A stretch of DNA of 64,000 nt from Qipengyuania sediminis (GTDB taxonomy: Bacteria > Pseudomonadota > Alphaproteobacteria > Sphingomonadales > Sphingomonadaceae). The stretch is from positions 1,488,001 to 1,552,000 of the forward strand of contig NZ_CP037948.1 in NCBI RefSeq assembly GCF_004358425.1, given 5' to 3'. Within the stretch, counting starts at the first letter, position 1. Each line of letters begins with the position of its first letter. Below, piece by piece: positions 17,144 through 25,774 of this stretch. The position numbers and the translations under genes were made by a program. The notes beneath the pieces are model-generated. The model was not told the origin of the DNA and made no database searches. It was given only the letters and a program-made list of their open reading frames with translations.

Positions 17144-18409
17144 ATGGCAAAAGATACCAGCATCAACGGACGCCCGCTCAGACCCGCCACCCTCATGATG
17201 GGGCACGGCTACGACCCGGTCCTGTCCGAAGGTAGCCTCAAGCCGCCGATCTTCCTTACCAGCACCTTCGCCTTCCCGAGCGCCGCCGATGGCAAGCGGC
17301 ATTTCGAAGGCATCACAGGCAAGCGCCCGGGCGGGGCGGAGGGCCTCGTCTATTCGCGCTTCAACGCTCCCAATCAAGAGATTCTCGAGGACCGGCTGGC
17401 GGTGTGGGACGGGGCGGAAGAGGCGCTCAGCTTCTCGAGCGGGATGACCGCGATCTGCGTGCTGATGCTGACCTATTGCGCGGCGGGGGACGTGATCGTT
17501 CATTCGGGCCCGCTCTATGCCGCGAGCGAGGGCTTCGTTGCGAAATGGCTTTCGAAGTTCGGGATCAGCTATCTTGACTTCCCGGCGGGCGCGACCGGCG
17601 AGGAGATCGCCGCGGTGCTCACCCGCGCCAGAACGCAGGCTGACGAACGCGGTGGCAAGGTCGCGATGATCTATCTCGAGAGCCCGGCCAACCCCACCAA
17701 TGCGCTCGTCGATGTCGAGGCGGTGCGCGCGGCGCGCGATAGAGTGCTGACGCCCGACACGCCCATCGCGATCGACAACACGTTCTTGGGCCCGCTGTGG
17801 GCCCGCCCGCTCGACCAGGGGGCGGACATCGTGGTCTATTCGCTGACCAAATATGTCGGCGGCCATTCCGATCTCGTCGCAGGCAGTATTGCGGGGGCGG
17901 AGCGGTGGATGACCCCGGTCAGGATGCTGCGAAACACCATGGGCGGCATCTGCGATCCCAACACCGCCTGGATGCTGCTGCGCTCTTTGGAGACGGTCGA
18001 GCTCCGCATGCAGCGCGCGGGCGAGAACGCGGCCAAGGTCTGCAGCTTCCTGAAGGCGCACCCCAAGGTCGCGGGCCTGGGTTATCTCGGCATGATCGAG
18101 GATGCGCGCCAGCAGGACATCTACGACCGCCATTGCCTGGGTGCGGGCAGCACCTTCTCGCTGCTGCTGAAAGGCGGCGAGGCGGAATGCTTCCGCTTCC
18201 TCGACGCGCTGCGGATCGCCAAGCTCGCGGTCAGTCTCGGCGGCACCGAGACACTGGCGAGCCACCCGGCGAGTATGACCCACCTTTCCGTCCCCGAAGG
18301 CCGCAAGACCGAGCTCGGCATCACCGACAACCTTGTCCGCATCAGCGTGGGGATCGAGGATGCGGACGATTTGATCGCCGATTTCGACCAGGCGCTGGCT
18401 TCGGTTTGA
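17144..18409 (+). CDS. Cystathionine gamma-synthase family PLP enzyme
   Basis: PLP-dependent enzyme of the Cys/Met metabolism (trans-sulfuration) family, 421 residues. Features in order are PIFLTSTFAFPSA, YSRFNAPNQEILEDRLA, SSGMTAICVLML, the PLP-phosphate and ring contacts in YLESPANPT and IAIDNTFLGP, and the Schiff-base Lys236 in YSLTKYVGGHSD. It could be a cystathionine gamma-synthase, methionine gamma-lyase or O-acetylhomoserine-type enzyme; sequence alone does not decide. The ATG at MAKDTSING is used because the upstream extension has no family similarity. It overlaps the rhomboid gene start. Confidence 0.9.
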   Translation: MAKDTSINGRPLRPATLMMGHGYDPVLSEGSLKPPIFLTSTFAFPSAADGKRHFEGITGKRPGGAEGLVYSRFNAPNQEILEDRLAVWDGAEEALSFSSGMTAICVLMLTYCAAGDVIVHSGPLYAASEGFVAKWLSKFGISYLDFPAGATGEEIAAVLTRARTQADERGGKVAMIYLESPANPTNALVDVEAVRAARDRVLTPDTPIAIDNTFLGPLWARPLDQGADIVVYSLTKYVGGHSDLVAGSIAGAERWMTPVRMLRNTMGGICDPNTAWMLLRSLETVELRMQRAGENAAKVCSFLKAHPKVAGLGYLGMIEDARQQDIYDRHCLGAGSTFSLLLKGGEAECFRFLDALRIAKLAVSLGGTETLASHPASMTHLSVPEGRKTELGITDNLVRISVGIEDADDLIADFDQALASV

Positions 18410-19134
18410 GCGGGCCCGGCGGCTCCCCGCCCGATCGGGCGCATGTGTCGGTCCCGCGCACGGCGCCGCGCGAGCCGATCCCTGAGGCGGGCCGCGATCC
18501 TTGGGCGCTCGTGCCGGCGGTGCTGCTCGCGGTGCCCATGGTCGCCGCCTTCGCGCTCTACGGCTTCGGTCCGGCGGGGATGCTGGAATGGGCCGTATCG
18601 CGCGAAGGGCTGGCGGCGGGATATCCCGCACCTGTCCTCCTTCACATGTTCGCGCATGCCGGGCTGCTTCACATCGGTTTCAACCTCGCTGCGCTGCTTG
18701 CCCTTACTCCGGCGGTGGTCGACCGGCTGGGGCCGCTGTCGATGCGTAGCCTTGCTGCCTATCTCGCGCTGTTCCTCGCCTGCGGGCTTGGCGGGCTGCT
18801 GCTGTGGCTGGCCTTTCCCCACACCGCGCCGATGCTGGGCGCCTCGGGCGCGATCTTCGGTCTGCTCGGCTTCATCCTGCGTCAGCCCGATCCCGAAGCT
18901 CCGCCCGTTCCGCTGACCAGCCGCGCGATCGGCAACGCTTTCTGGACCTTCGTAAAGCTGCACCTGCCGCTGATCGCGATCTTCCTGATCCCGGTGCTGT
19001 TGGGCGGAAGCGGCTTTGGCCTGGCCTGGGAAGCCCATCTCGGCGGCTTTATGGCAGGGCTCCTGCTGTGGGGACCGGCGCGCCGGCTCGCGGGGGCTAC
19101 CCCCTCCAGACCCGCCGCTCTTCCGCCGCTTTGA
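18406..19134 (+). CDS. Rhomboid family intramembrane serine protease
   Basis: Membrane protease that cleaves within or next to transmembrane helices. Six helices are predicted. The catalytic Ser147 lies in MLGASGAIFG and the catalytic His211 in EAHLGGFMAGL, so the dyad is intact; HMFAHAGLLHIGFN is the conserved helix-2 region. The start is uncertain. The TTG at 18406 overlaps the upstream stop by four bases (TTGA), suggesting coupling, while a GTG at 18445 would shorten it by 13 residues. The 3' end overlaps the convergent J-domain gene by 38 bp. Confidence 0.87.
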   Translation: MSGPGGSPPDRAHVSVPRTAPREPIPEAGRDPWALVPAVLLAVPMVAAFALYGFGPAGMLEWAVSREGLAAGYPAPVLLHMFAHAGLLHIGFNLAALLALTPAVVDRLGPLSMRSLAAYLALFLACGLGGLLLWLAFPHTAPMLGASGAIFGLLGFILRQPDPEAPPVPLTSRAIGNAFWTFVKLHLPLIAIFLIPVLLGGSGFGLAWEAHLGGFMAGLLLWGPARRLAGATPSRPAALPPL

Positions 19135-19630
19135 GGACTTCGTAAGCGAGGCTGAGCGCCTGGAACGCCTTCGCCGCCTCGGCATCGTCGGGGCGGACAT
19201 CGGGGTGGACCAGCTTGGCGCGTTCGCGGAAGGCTTTCTTGACCGCGGCGATATCGGCATCGGGTTCGAGACCGAGCAGTTCGAGCGCACGCATCTCGTC
19301 GGCGCTGCGGCTGCCATCGCCGCTCCCCGCCCAGCCGTAATGCTGCGCTTCGGCATAGCTCGCGCACTCGGCCTGCTCGGCCTTCGCCCGCGCTGCGCGC
19401 TCGGCCTTGTCGAGCCCTTCGAAATAGTCCCAGCGGCTGTTGTATTCGGCGGCGTGGCGCTGGCAGAAATACCAGCGATCAGGGCTGTTGGGGGCCTTGG
19501 GTGCGGGGCAGTCGCCCTTTTCCTGGCAGCCGTGGCGATCGCACAGACGCACCGCTGCCGCCTCGCGCGCGCCCTCATAGCCGCGCCAGCGGGGAAAGCC
19601 CCAGTCGGCGGAGCGACCCGGCCTAGCCAT
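19097..19630 (-). CDS. J-domain protein with Cys/His-rich N-terminus
   Basis: Hsp70 (DnaK) co-chaperone candidate of 177 residues. The J domain is at the C-terminal end (about residues 112-175), with the essential HPD at 142-144 in KLVHPDVRPDD. The N-terminal part carries Cys30, His33, Cys35, Cys41, Cys56 and His59 (LCDRHGC, GDCPAP, YFCQRH), which could bind zinc. Residues 65-100 look helical and charged. The usual order is reversed, since DnaJ has the J domain first. The client is unknown. It overlaps the rhomboid 3' end by 38 bp on the opposite strand. Confidence 0.88.
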   Translation of the reverse strand: MARPGRSADWGFPRWRGYEGAREAAAVRLCDRHGCQEKGDCPAPKAPNSPDRWYFCQRHAAEYNSRWDYFEGLDKAERAARAKAEQAECASYAEAQHYGWAGSGDGSRSADEMRALELLGLEPDADIAAVKKAFRERAKLVHPDVRPDDAEAAKAFQALSLAYEVLKAAEERRVWRG

Positions 19631-19702
19631 CGCCGCGACAGGAGAAGAAAGCGCGCATCGGCTGATGCTCTAGGAGCAGAAGGCGGCGGCGCAAGCGAAA
19701 GG

Positions 19703-19730
19703 ACGCGTTGCAGATTGAAATGCAACGCGT
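19703..19730. promoter_or_regulatory. Perfect 10-bp inverted repeat in a divergent promoter region
   Basis: ACGCGTTGCA (19703-19712) and TGCAACGCGT (19721-19730) are exact inverted copies separated by 8 bp. The repeat lies between the divergent J-domain gene (start 19630) and the 48-residue small protein (start 19762). This suits an operator for a dimeric regulator; it could also act as an RNA hairpin, although no U-run follows. The regulator is unknown. Confidence 0.5.
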
Positions 19731-19761
19731 CGTTCACATATGCTCGCTAAAGGACCCCCCC

Positions 19762-19908
19762 ATGAGCCCGCAGCTGACCCTTTCCGCAACGATCTCCACG
19801 CTCGCCATGGCGGCGCTGGCGCTGGCGTTGTACGTGACCGCCCCCGCTTCCCCCGAGCCGCGCCCGGCTACCGCGCACGGCTCGGTGGTGAGTGTGCTGC
19901 TTCGTTAG
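19762..19908 (+). CDS. Small membrane-anchored or secreted peptide, 48 residues
   Basis: The peptide begins MSPQLTLSATISTLAMAALAL, a single hydrophobic segment (about residues 5-26) that could be a signal or anchor, followed by a short Pro-rich tail. TAAAGGAC lies nine bases upstream, a good ribosome site, which is the main support. It is convergent with pal and the two stop codons overlap. No family is recognised; it might be a spurious frame, but the ribosome site and hydrophobic pattern favour a real gene. Confidence 0.55.
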   Translation: MSPQLTLSATISTLAMAALALALYVTAPASPEPRPATAHGSVVSVLLR

Positions 19909-20423
19909 CCGATCACCACGCTCGCAGCGCGGCGGTTCTGCGCCCAGGCGGCTTCGCTCGAATCGAGCGCGACGGGCCGCTCCTTGCCATAGCTGACCGT
20001 GCGGATGCGCGCTTCCGGGATGCCGAGGCCGACGAGATAATTCTTCGCCGCATTGGCGCGCCGCTCGCCGAGCGCGAGGTTGTATTCGCGCGTACCCCGT
20101 TCGTCGGCGTGGCCTTCCACGGTGAAGGTGACATCGGTGTATTGCGTGAAATAGCGCGCCTGCGCCTGCAGTTTCGCCGCATCCTCCGCATCGATGTCGA
20201 ACTTGTCGGTATCGAAATAGACGGTGGCGTTGTCCGCGCCAACGGCCGTGGTGAAGTGCTCCTGCGTTCCCGGGCCGGCTGCAGCGGGCTGGCCACCCGC
20301 CCCGGTGTCGCTCGTGCCGGTCTCTGTCGGCGCAGGGGGGAGCTGCTCGGGCGCCTTTTTGGCGCAGCCGGCGAGCGCCAGAGTGGCGGCGGCAAAACCG
20401 GCGAGGAGAGGGGCTTTGGTCAT
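19905..20423 (-). CDS. pal: Peptidoglycan-associated lipoprotein Pal
   Basis: Outer-membrane lipoprotein that binds peptidoglycan and TolB, and is needed for outer-membrane constriction at division. The lipobox LALAGC puts the lipidated Cys at residue 20; a Pro/Thr/Gly-rich linker follows. The OmpA-like domain carries YFDTDKFDID, VEGHADERGTREYNLALGERRA and the closing RRAASVVI. At 172 residues it is typical. It is the last gene of the tol-pal operon, 26 bp after tolB. Confidence 0.97.
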   Translation of the reverse strand: MTKAPLLAGFAAATLALAGCAKKAPEQLPPAPTETGTSDTGAGGQPAAAGPGTQEHFTTAVGADNATVYFDTDKFDIDAEDAAKLQAQARYFTQYTDVTFTVEGHADERGTREYNLALGERRANAAKNYLVGLGIPEARIRTVSYGKERPVALDSSEAAWAQNRRAASVVIG

Positions 20424-20449
20424 CGGATTACTCCTTGCGAGAGACAGGG

Positions 20450-21835
20450 TCAGGGCAGGATCGGGCCCCAGGCGGGATCGGAGGCACCGGCCTGGGTCGG
20501 CAGGCGGCGCTCGTTGCGGCCGGTAAGATCGACCTGGTACAGCGAGGCGGTGCCGCTGCGCCCACGGCCGGAGCGGAAGAACTGGATGATCCGCCCGTTC
20601 GGCGCCCAGGTCGGCGCTTCGTCCTGCCAGCCCTTCGTCAACACCCGGACATTGCCGCCGTCGGGGCTCATCACCGCGACATTGAAATCGCCCGCGATCC
20701 GCGTGAAGGCGATCTGGTCGCCGCGCGGGCTCCATTCGGGGGTCGCGCAGCGCCCGCCGCCGAAGCTGATGCGCGTCTGCCCGCTGCCGTCGGCGTTCAT
20801 CGTGTAGCACTGCTGGCTGCCCGAGCGGTCGCTTTCGAAGACGATCCGGCGCCCGTCGGGGCTGTAGCTGCCGCCGATGTCGATCCCCGGCCCGCTGGTC
20901 AGCCGCACGCTTTCGCCCCCGGTCGCGGGGACGCGGTAGATGTCGGTATTGCCCGCCACCGCCATCGAATAGAGCAGGTAACGCCCGTCCGGGCTCCAGC
21001 GCGGGGCGAAAGTCGGGTTGCGGCTTTGCGTCACCAGCGTCTGGCGCCCCGTGCCGATGTCATAGACATAGATGCGGGGGTTGCCGTCGACATAGGAGAG
21101 GTAGCTGAGCTTCTTGTAATCGGGCGAGAAGCGCGGAGTGAGCGCGGTCGCCCGCCCGCTGGTGATGAAGCGGTGATTGGCCCCGTCCGAATCCATGATC
21201 GCCAGCCGCTTGATGCGTGCGTCCTTCGGCCCCGTCTCCGCGATATAGGCGACACGGCTGTCGAAGAAGGGGCTCTCGCCCGAGAGCCTCGAATAGACCA
21301 TGTCCGCGCATTTGTGCGCCGCGCGCCGCCATTCGCGGGGGGCGACGATCCATCCGGCCCTCGCAAGCTGGGTGGAGAGCTTGGTATCGTAAAGATAGCA
21401 ACCGACCGCGAGCCGCCCGTCGCCCTGCGCCCGCACATAGCCCTGGACCAGCATGTCGGCGCCGCGGCTGCCCCATTGCGCGTAATCGGGCGCGGTGATC
21501 TGGGCATAGGCGGGGCGGGGCAGCGTATCGGGGCCGGTGGGCTTGAAGAAGCCGTTGTTCTTGAGATTGTTGTAAACGATCCGCCCCATTTCGAGCCCCA
21601 GAGCGGAAGTGCCGCTGGTGCTTGCGGGCGTAGGGGCGTCGCGGTCGGTAGCGAACCCCGGAATGGCGATGCCAAGGTCTTCGAGACTGCCTTCGAAGCT
21701 GACCGAGCCCGAAAGCCCCTCCTCCTCGGTCTCCACCACCGCGCCATCCTGCGGCAGCCGTTCGCCCAGGTCCTGGTTCTGTGCGGCAAGCGGCGCGGCG
21801 GCGAAAGCGAACAGGGCGGCGAGGAACGTCTTCAT
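20450..21835 (-). CDS. tolB: Tol-Pal system beta-propeller protein TolB
   Basis: Periplasmic protein that links the TolQRA motor to Pal. The signal is about 18 residues (MKTFLAALFAFAAAPLAAQ). An N-terminal alpha/beta domain follows (to about 180), then a six-bladed propeller with WD40-like PD40 repeats: RFSPDYKKLSYLS, RWSPDGRYLLYS, YSPDGRRIVFESDRSG, EWSPRGDQIAFT and WAPNGRIIQFFR. At 461 residues it is normal length. The ATG overlaps the tolA stop (ATGA), showing tight coupling. Confidence 0.97.
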   Translation of the reverse strand: MKTFLAALFAFAAAPLAAQNQDLGERLPQDGAVVETEEEGLSGSVSFEGSLEDLGIAIPGFATDRDAPTPASTSGTSALGLEMGRIVYNNLKNNGFFKPTGPDTLPRPAYAQITAPDYAQWGSRGADMLVQGYVRAQGDGRLAVGCYLYDTKLSTQLARAGWIVAPREWRRAAHKCADMVYSRLSGESPFFDSRVAYIAETGPKDARIKRLAIMDSDGANHRFITSGRATALTPRFSPDYKKLSYLSYVDGNPRIYVYDIGTGRQTLVTQSRNPTFAPRWSPDGRYLLYSMAVAGNTDIYRVPATGGESVRLTSGPGIDIGGSYSPDGRRIVFESDRSGSQQCYTMNADGSGQTRISFGGGRCATPEWSPRGDQIAFTRIAGDFNVAVMSPDGGNVRVLTKGWQDEAPTWAPNGRIIQFFRSGRGRSGTASLYQVDLTGRNERRLPTQAGASDPAWGPILP

Positions 21836-22611
21836 TGCGAAAGCTTCCAGTCGAAATCGAGAGTGACGGTCTTCCAAGCGCCATAATGCTCGGCGGGCAA
21901 GTCGAACGGGGCGGCCAGTTGCACCGCGCGGATGGCCTGCTCGCCATGCCGCCCGGCCTGGGCTCGATTGCTGTCGGTCTCGCCGCGCTGGCTGACGAGC
22001 GTGGGTCGCCCCGCAAGGCTGCCGTCTCGGTTGAGGCGGAAGCGGACCTTGCTGACGAGCCGGTCCACATCCGCACCCGCCGGCGGCTGCCAATGCGGCT
22101 TCACTTCGCGAACGATGCCTTGCAACAGCGATGCCCGGGCCGAAGCACCCAGCACAGCGGCCGGCGCACGCGTCTCGGTGGTGCGGGTGCTGTCGCCGAG
22201 GCCGGCGAGAAAATTCTCGCCGACGCGCGGCGCACCACCCGCGCGGGTGGCGGGCTTGGCGGGCGCGCGGCTGGGCTGACCGCGCGGTTGGGAGGGCGCC
22301 GCGCGGGCAGCTGACGGGGCGGCCGGGCGCTCCAGCCGCGGCGTCACCGGTTGCGCGGCAGGGGCGGGTTCAGCAAGCGGCGCGGAGACCTCTGCAATCG
22401 TCGGCGCCTCGGCCGCCCGGCTTTCAGCCACGGGTTCGGGCGCCGTAGCGGAGAGGCCGACCTCCCCCACCAGGCTCACCGTCATGCGCTCGGGCGCGGG
22501 CAGATCGGCGCGCGTATCGGGCTGCGCCAGCAGGGCGGCGACCAGCAGAGCATGCAGCGCGGCCGCGACCCCGAGCCCGATGCGCTCTTCGCGAGGAAGC
22601 GAAGCGATCAT
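21832..22611 (-). CDS. tolA: Tol-Pal energy-transducing protein TolA
   Basis: Inner-membrane protein spanning the periplasm to pass proton-motive force from TolQR to Pal/TolB. It has a short cytosolic N-terminus, one transmembrane helix (about residues 12-30), a long Ala/Pro-rich domain (50-145) and a C-terminal domain of about 110 residues (LLQGIVREVKPHWQPP, KVRFRLNRDGSL). The Pro/Ala-rich middle is much shorter than the helical domain of E. coli TolA, which is usual in sphingomonads. Identity rests on position between tolR and tolB and on this architecture. Confidence 0.93.
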   Translation of the reverse strand: MIASLPREERIGLGVAAALHALLVAALLAQPDTRADLPAPERMTVSLVGEVGLSATAPEPVAESRAAEAPTIAEVSAPLAEPAPAAQPVTPRLERPAAPSAARAAPSQPRGQPSRAPAKPATRAGGAPRVGENFLAGLGDSTRTTETRAPAAVLGASARASLLQGIVREVKPHWQPPAGADVDRLVSKVRFRLNRDGSLAGRPTLVSQRGETDSNRAQAGRHGEQAIRAVQLAAPFDLPAEHYGAWKTVTLDFDWKLSQ

Positions 22612-22622
22612 CGCGTGTCCCG

Positions 22623-23044
<422 letters not shown>

Positions 23045-23054
<10 letters not shown>

Positions 23055-23104
23055 GCTCGAACCCTCCCCAAGCTAGCTTGTTGAGGACAAAGGTTCATTG
23101 CCAT
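23045..23104 (-). CDS. 19-codon leader ORF between tolQ and tolR
   Basis: A mini-ORF starts at an ATG sharing one base with the tolQ stop (TGATG) and ends with a TGA overlapping the second ATG of tolR (ATGA). Its first residues, MAMNL, repeat the first residues of tolR, so the region looks like a duplication of the tolR start separated by about 50 bp. It may couple tolR translation to tolQ. Whether a peptide is made is unknown. Confidence 0.35.
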
Positions 23105-23802
23105 CACCCCGCCTCCAGCTGGCGGCTGAAGCTGGCGTGGAGCTTGTCGGCGAAGCGTTGCAGGCGCGCTTCGTAGCGGTTCACCGCATGGCCGAAGCGG
23201 TTGTAGGCAATCACCGCGGGGATCGCGGCGAACAGCCCGATGGCCGTCGCGAACAGCGCTTCCGAAATGCCCGGCGCCACCACCGCGAGCGAGGAGCTTT
23301 CCTGCGCGCCGATCTGGAAGAAGCTGTTCATGATCCCCCAGACCGTCCCGAACAGCCCGACGAAGGGCGCGACCGCGCCCACCGTGGCGAGAAAGTTCAA
23401 GCGCTCGGCCAGCGTATCCGCCTCTTCCGCAACCTGGCTCGTCATCACCGCCGCGAGCCGCTGGCGCAGCCCTTCGCGGTCCTTGACCCCGCCCTTGGTG
23501 GACTGCCGCCACTCGGCAACGCCCGCGCGCGCCACTCGGCCGGGGGGAAGCTCGCCATTCCCCCTGGCGCGGGCGAAGGCGTCGAAATCCTCCGCCTCCC
23601 AGAACTCGCGTTCGAAGCTCTCGGTGCGGCGGCCGATCCGGCCGAGGCGCAGCCAGAAAGCGACGATGATCGCCCAGCTCCAGAGGCTGGCGATCAGCAG
23701 CCCCGCCATCACCAGCTGGACGACGATATCGGCGTCCATGAACAGCTTGACCGGTTCGAGCCGGGTCGGCGCGGCTGCGGCGAGGATGTTGAGCGAGGTC
23801 AT
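23104..23802 (-). CDS. tolQ: Tol-Pal ion channel subunit TolQ
   Basis: MotA/TolQ/ExbB proton channel subunit, 232 residues from the ATG at MTSLNILAAAA. It has three transmembrane helices: the first at about 24-46, and the paired helices in FLATVGAVAPFVGLFGTVWGI and ISEALFATAIGLFAAIPAVI, which carry the conserved Gly/Thr/Pro pattern. The large cytosolic loop lies between. The ATG overlaps the ybgC stop by four bases; a longer in-frame start inside ybgC is rejected. Confidence 0.96.
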   Translation of the reverse strand: MTSLNILAAAAPTRLEPVKLFMDADIVVQLVMAGLLIASLWSWAIIVAFWLRLGRIGRRTESFEREFWEAEDFDAFARARGNGELPPGRVARAGVAEWRQSTKGGVKDREGLRQRLAAVMTSQVAEEADTLAERLNFLATVGAVAPFVGLFGTVWGIMNSFFQIGAQESSSLAVVAPGISEALFATAIGLFAAIPAVIAYNRFGHAVNRYEARLQRFADKLHASFSRQLEAG

Positions 23803-24248
23803 GCGGAGCTTTCCATAAAGCGCGCGAAGGCGGCGCGCCATTGCGCGGGCTGGCGGCACGGGCGGCCGTCAGGCGCAAGGAAGCCAACGCGCAAACCCAT
23901 TTCGGCGAGCGGTTCGCCTGCGCGCGAGGCGCGCTGCGCCATCCGGCAGGAGGCCGCGCCCATCTCGGTGCAGCGGGTTTCTATCATGACGTCGTCGTCG
24001 AGCCTGGCGGGGCGGAGGTAGCGCATGGTCAGTTCGCTGACCGCATAGGCCCCCTCACCCGCCTCGATCGCCGCGCGCTGGTCGATGCCGAGCCGGCGCA
24101 GGAGATCACTCCGCGCGCGCTCGAACCAGCGCAGGTAATTGGCATGATAGGCGATGCCCGAAAGATCGGTGTCCTCGTAATAGACACGCACCGCGTAGAG
24201 GTGCCGCGCACCATCGATCACGCCATCCGGAAGGTTGGGCTCAGCCAT
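23799..24248 (-). CDS. ybgC: Tol-Pal-associated acyl-CoA thioesterase YbgC
   Basis: Cytosolic hot-dog fold thioesterase of 149 residues, the standard first gene of tol-pal operons. The 4HBT signature VYYEDTDLSGIAYHANYLRWFERAR contains the catalytic Asp and the family His/Tyr pair (shown here in pieces: YYEDTD, GIAYHANYL). It is thought to act on acyl-CoA or acyl carrier protein near phospholipid synthesis. It overlaps tolQ, and the HIT gene lies 61 bp upstream on the same strand. Confidence 0.94.
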   Translation of the reverse strand: MAEPNLPDGVIDGARHLYAVRVYYEDTDLSGIAYHANYLRWFERARSDLLRRLGIDQRAAIEAGEGAYAVSELTMRYLRPARLDDDVMIETRCTEMGAASCRMAQRASRAGEPLAEMGLRVGFLAPDGRPCRQPAQWRAAFARFMESSA

Positions 24249-24309
24249 GCGCGGCCCGCCTAGCGGAAGCGCGACTCGCCCGGCAAGCGGCGCGCGCGAT
24301 AAACCGGGG

Positions 24310-24687
24310 TCAGCGTGCGATCATCGCTCCAAGCGGCTGCCCGCCCAGGATATGGACATGGAGGTGCGGCACCTCCTGCCCGCCATGCCGTCCGGTATTG
24401 GCGAGCAGGCGATAGCCGGTCTCGACCAGCCCTTTGGCCCGCGCGACCGCGCCCACAGCCCGCACAAAGCCCGCGATTTCCTCGGCGCTGGCCCGCGCCG
24501 AGAAATCGTCCCAGCTGACATAGGCCCCGCGCGGGATCACCAGCGTGTGCACCGCAGCCTGCGGATGAATGTCCTCAAAGGCGATTGCCCATTCATCTTC
24601 ATAGACCCGCGCGGACGGGATCTCGCCGCGCAGGATTTTGGCGAAGATATTCTGATCATCGTAGGGCCGGGTGGGATCGATCGGCAT
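24310..24687 (-). CDS. HIT family nucleotide-binding protein
   Basis: Histidine-triad protein of 125 residues, most like the HinT/PKCI group that hydrolyses nucleoside phosphoramidates. The triad is HLHVHILGG near the C-terminus (about residues 108-116), and the N-terminal IFAKILRGEIPSARVYED is typical. It shares one base with the hisE stop (TGATG). HIT genes at the end of his operons are common in this order, but no role in histidine synthesis is established. Confidence 0.93.
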   Translation of the reverse strand: MPIDPTRPYDDQNIFAKILRGEIPSARVYEDEWAIAFEDIHPQAAVHTLVIPRGAYVSWDDFSARASAEEIAGFVRAVGAVARAKGLVETGYRLLANTGRHGGQEVPHLHVHILGGQPLGAMIAR

Positions 24688-25007
24688 CAGCTTCTCCTCG
24701 CTGCCTTCTCGGCCAGGCCCGAAACGCCCTCGCGGCGTTCCAGCTCGGCCATGACGCGGGCGAGCGGCACACCCTTGGCTGCGAGCAGGACGGTGAGATG
24801 GAACAGCAAATCCGCCGCCTCGCCGACCAGTTCGTTGTCGCTTCCGGACAGCGCGGCAATAAGTGTTTCGACAGCCTCCTCCCCCAACTTGCGCGCGATA
24901 TGGGGCGCGCCCCTGGCGGCAAGCGTCGCGACGTAGCTTTCGCCCGGATCGGCATTCAGCCGCGCGGTAACGGTCTTCTCCAGACGAGCAAGCGCATCCA
25001 TGGTCAT
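24687..25007 (-). CDS. hisE: Phosphoribosyl-ATP pyrophosphatase
   Basis: Second step of histidine biosynthesis, converting PR-ATP to PR-AMP. It is an all-helical MazG-like protein of 106 residues with [14 protein letters not shown] and [16 protein letters not shown], where the Glu/Asp residues bind Mg. It is the separate HisE form rather than a HisIE fusion; hisI is not in the window. It overlaps hisF (ATGA), and a second ATG two codons in is an alternative start. Confidence 0.96.
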   Translation of the reverse strand: MTMDALARLEKTVTARLNADPGESYVATLAARGAPHIARKLGEEAVETLIAALSGSDNELVGEAADLLFHLTVLLAAKGVPLARVMAELERREGVSGLAEKAARRS

Positions 25008-25774
25008 GCCCTTGCCGGAAGCCCCGCCGCGCGCAAGGCGGCATGGGCCTCGGCGATGGTCGCCTCGCCGAAATGGAAGATCGAGGCGGCGAGCACCGCG
25101 CTCGCATGGCCGCGAGTGACGCCTTCCACCAGGTGCTGGAGATTGCCGACACCGCCGCTCGCCACCACCGGAACCGCGACCGCATCGGCGATCGCGCGGG
25201 TGAGCTCGACGTCGTAGCCGTCGCGCGTGCCGTCAGCATCCATCGAGGTGACCAGGAGCTCCCCCGCTCCCAGCCCGGCCAGGCGGATCGCGTGCTCGAC
25301 CGCGTCGATCCCGGTCGCGCGCCGCCCGCCGTGGGAGAAAACCTCCCACCCGCGCACCTCCGCGCTGGTGGCGATGCGCGCATCGACCGAGGCGACCACG
25401 CACTGGCTGCCGAACTTCTCTGCGATCTCCGCCACCAGCTCGGGGCGGGACACGGCTGCGCTGTTGACTGCCACCTTGTCCGCGCCGGCGAGGAGCAGCG
25501 CGCGCGCGTCTTGCACGCTTCGCACTCCGCCGCCGACGGTCAGCGGCATGAAGCAGACCTCCGCCGTGCGCCGCACCATGTCGAGCAGCGTCCCACGCCC
25601 CTCGTGGCTTGCGGAAATGTCGAGGAAGCAAAGCTCGTCCGCGCCCGCCGCATCATAGGCCCGCGCCGCTTCGACCGGGTCGCCCGCGTCGCGCAGACCG
25701 GTGAAGTTGACGCCTTTCACCACGCGGCCATCCGCGACGTCGAGGCAGGGTATGACCCGGACCCGGACGGTCAT
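25004..25774 (-). CDS. hisF: Imidazole glycerol phosphate synthase cyclase subunit
   Basis: TIM-barrel subunit that uses ammonia from HisH to form imidazole glycerol phosphate and AICAR. At 256 residues it has the expected phosphate sites and catalytic Asp residues: [16 protein letters not shown] near the start (Asp11 region), [12 protein letters not shown], and in the second half [16 protein letters not shown] and [10 protein letters not shown]. It overlaps hisA upstream and hisE downstream, each by four bases. Confidence 0.98.
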   Translation of the reverse strand: MTVRVRVIPCLDVADGRVVKGVNFTGLRDAGDPVEAARAYDAAGADELCFLDISASHEGRGTLLDMVRRTAEVCFMPLTVGGGVRSVQDARALLLAGADKVAVNSAAVSRPELVAEIAEKFGSQCVVASVDARIATSAEVRGWEVFSHGGRRATGIDAVEHAIRLAGLGAGELLVTSMDADGTRDGYDVELTRAIADAVAVPVVASGGVGNLQHLVEGVTRGHASAVLAASIFHFGEATIAEAHAALRAAGLPARA

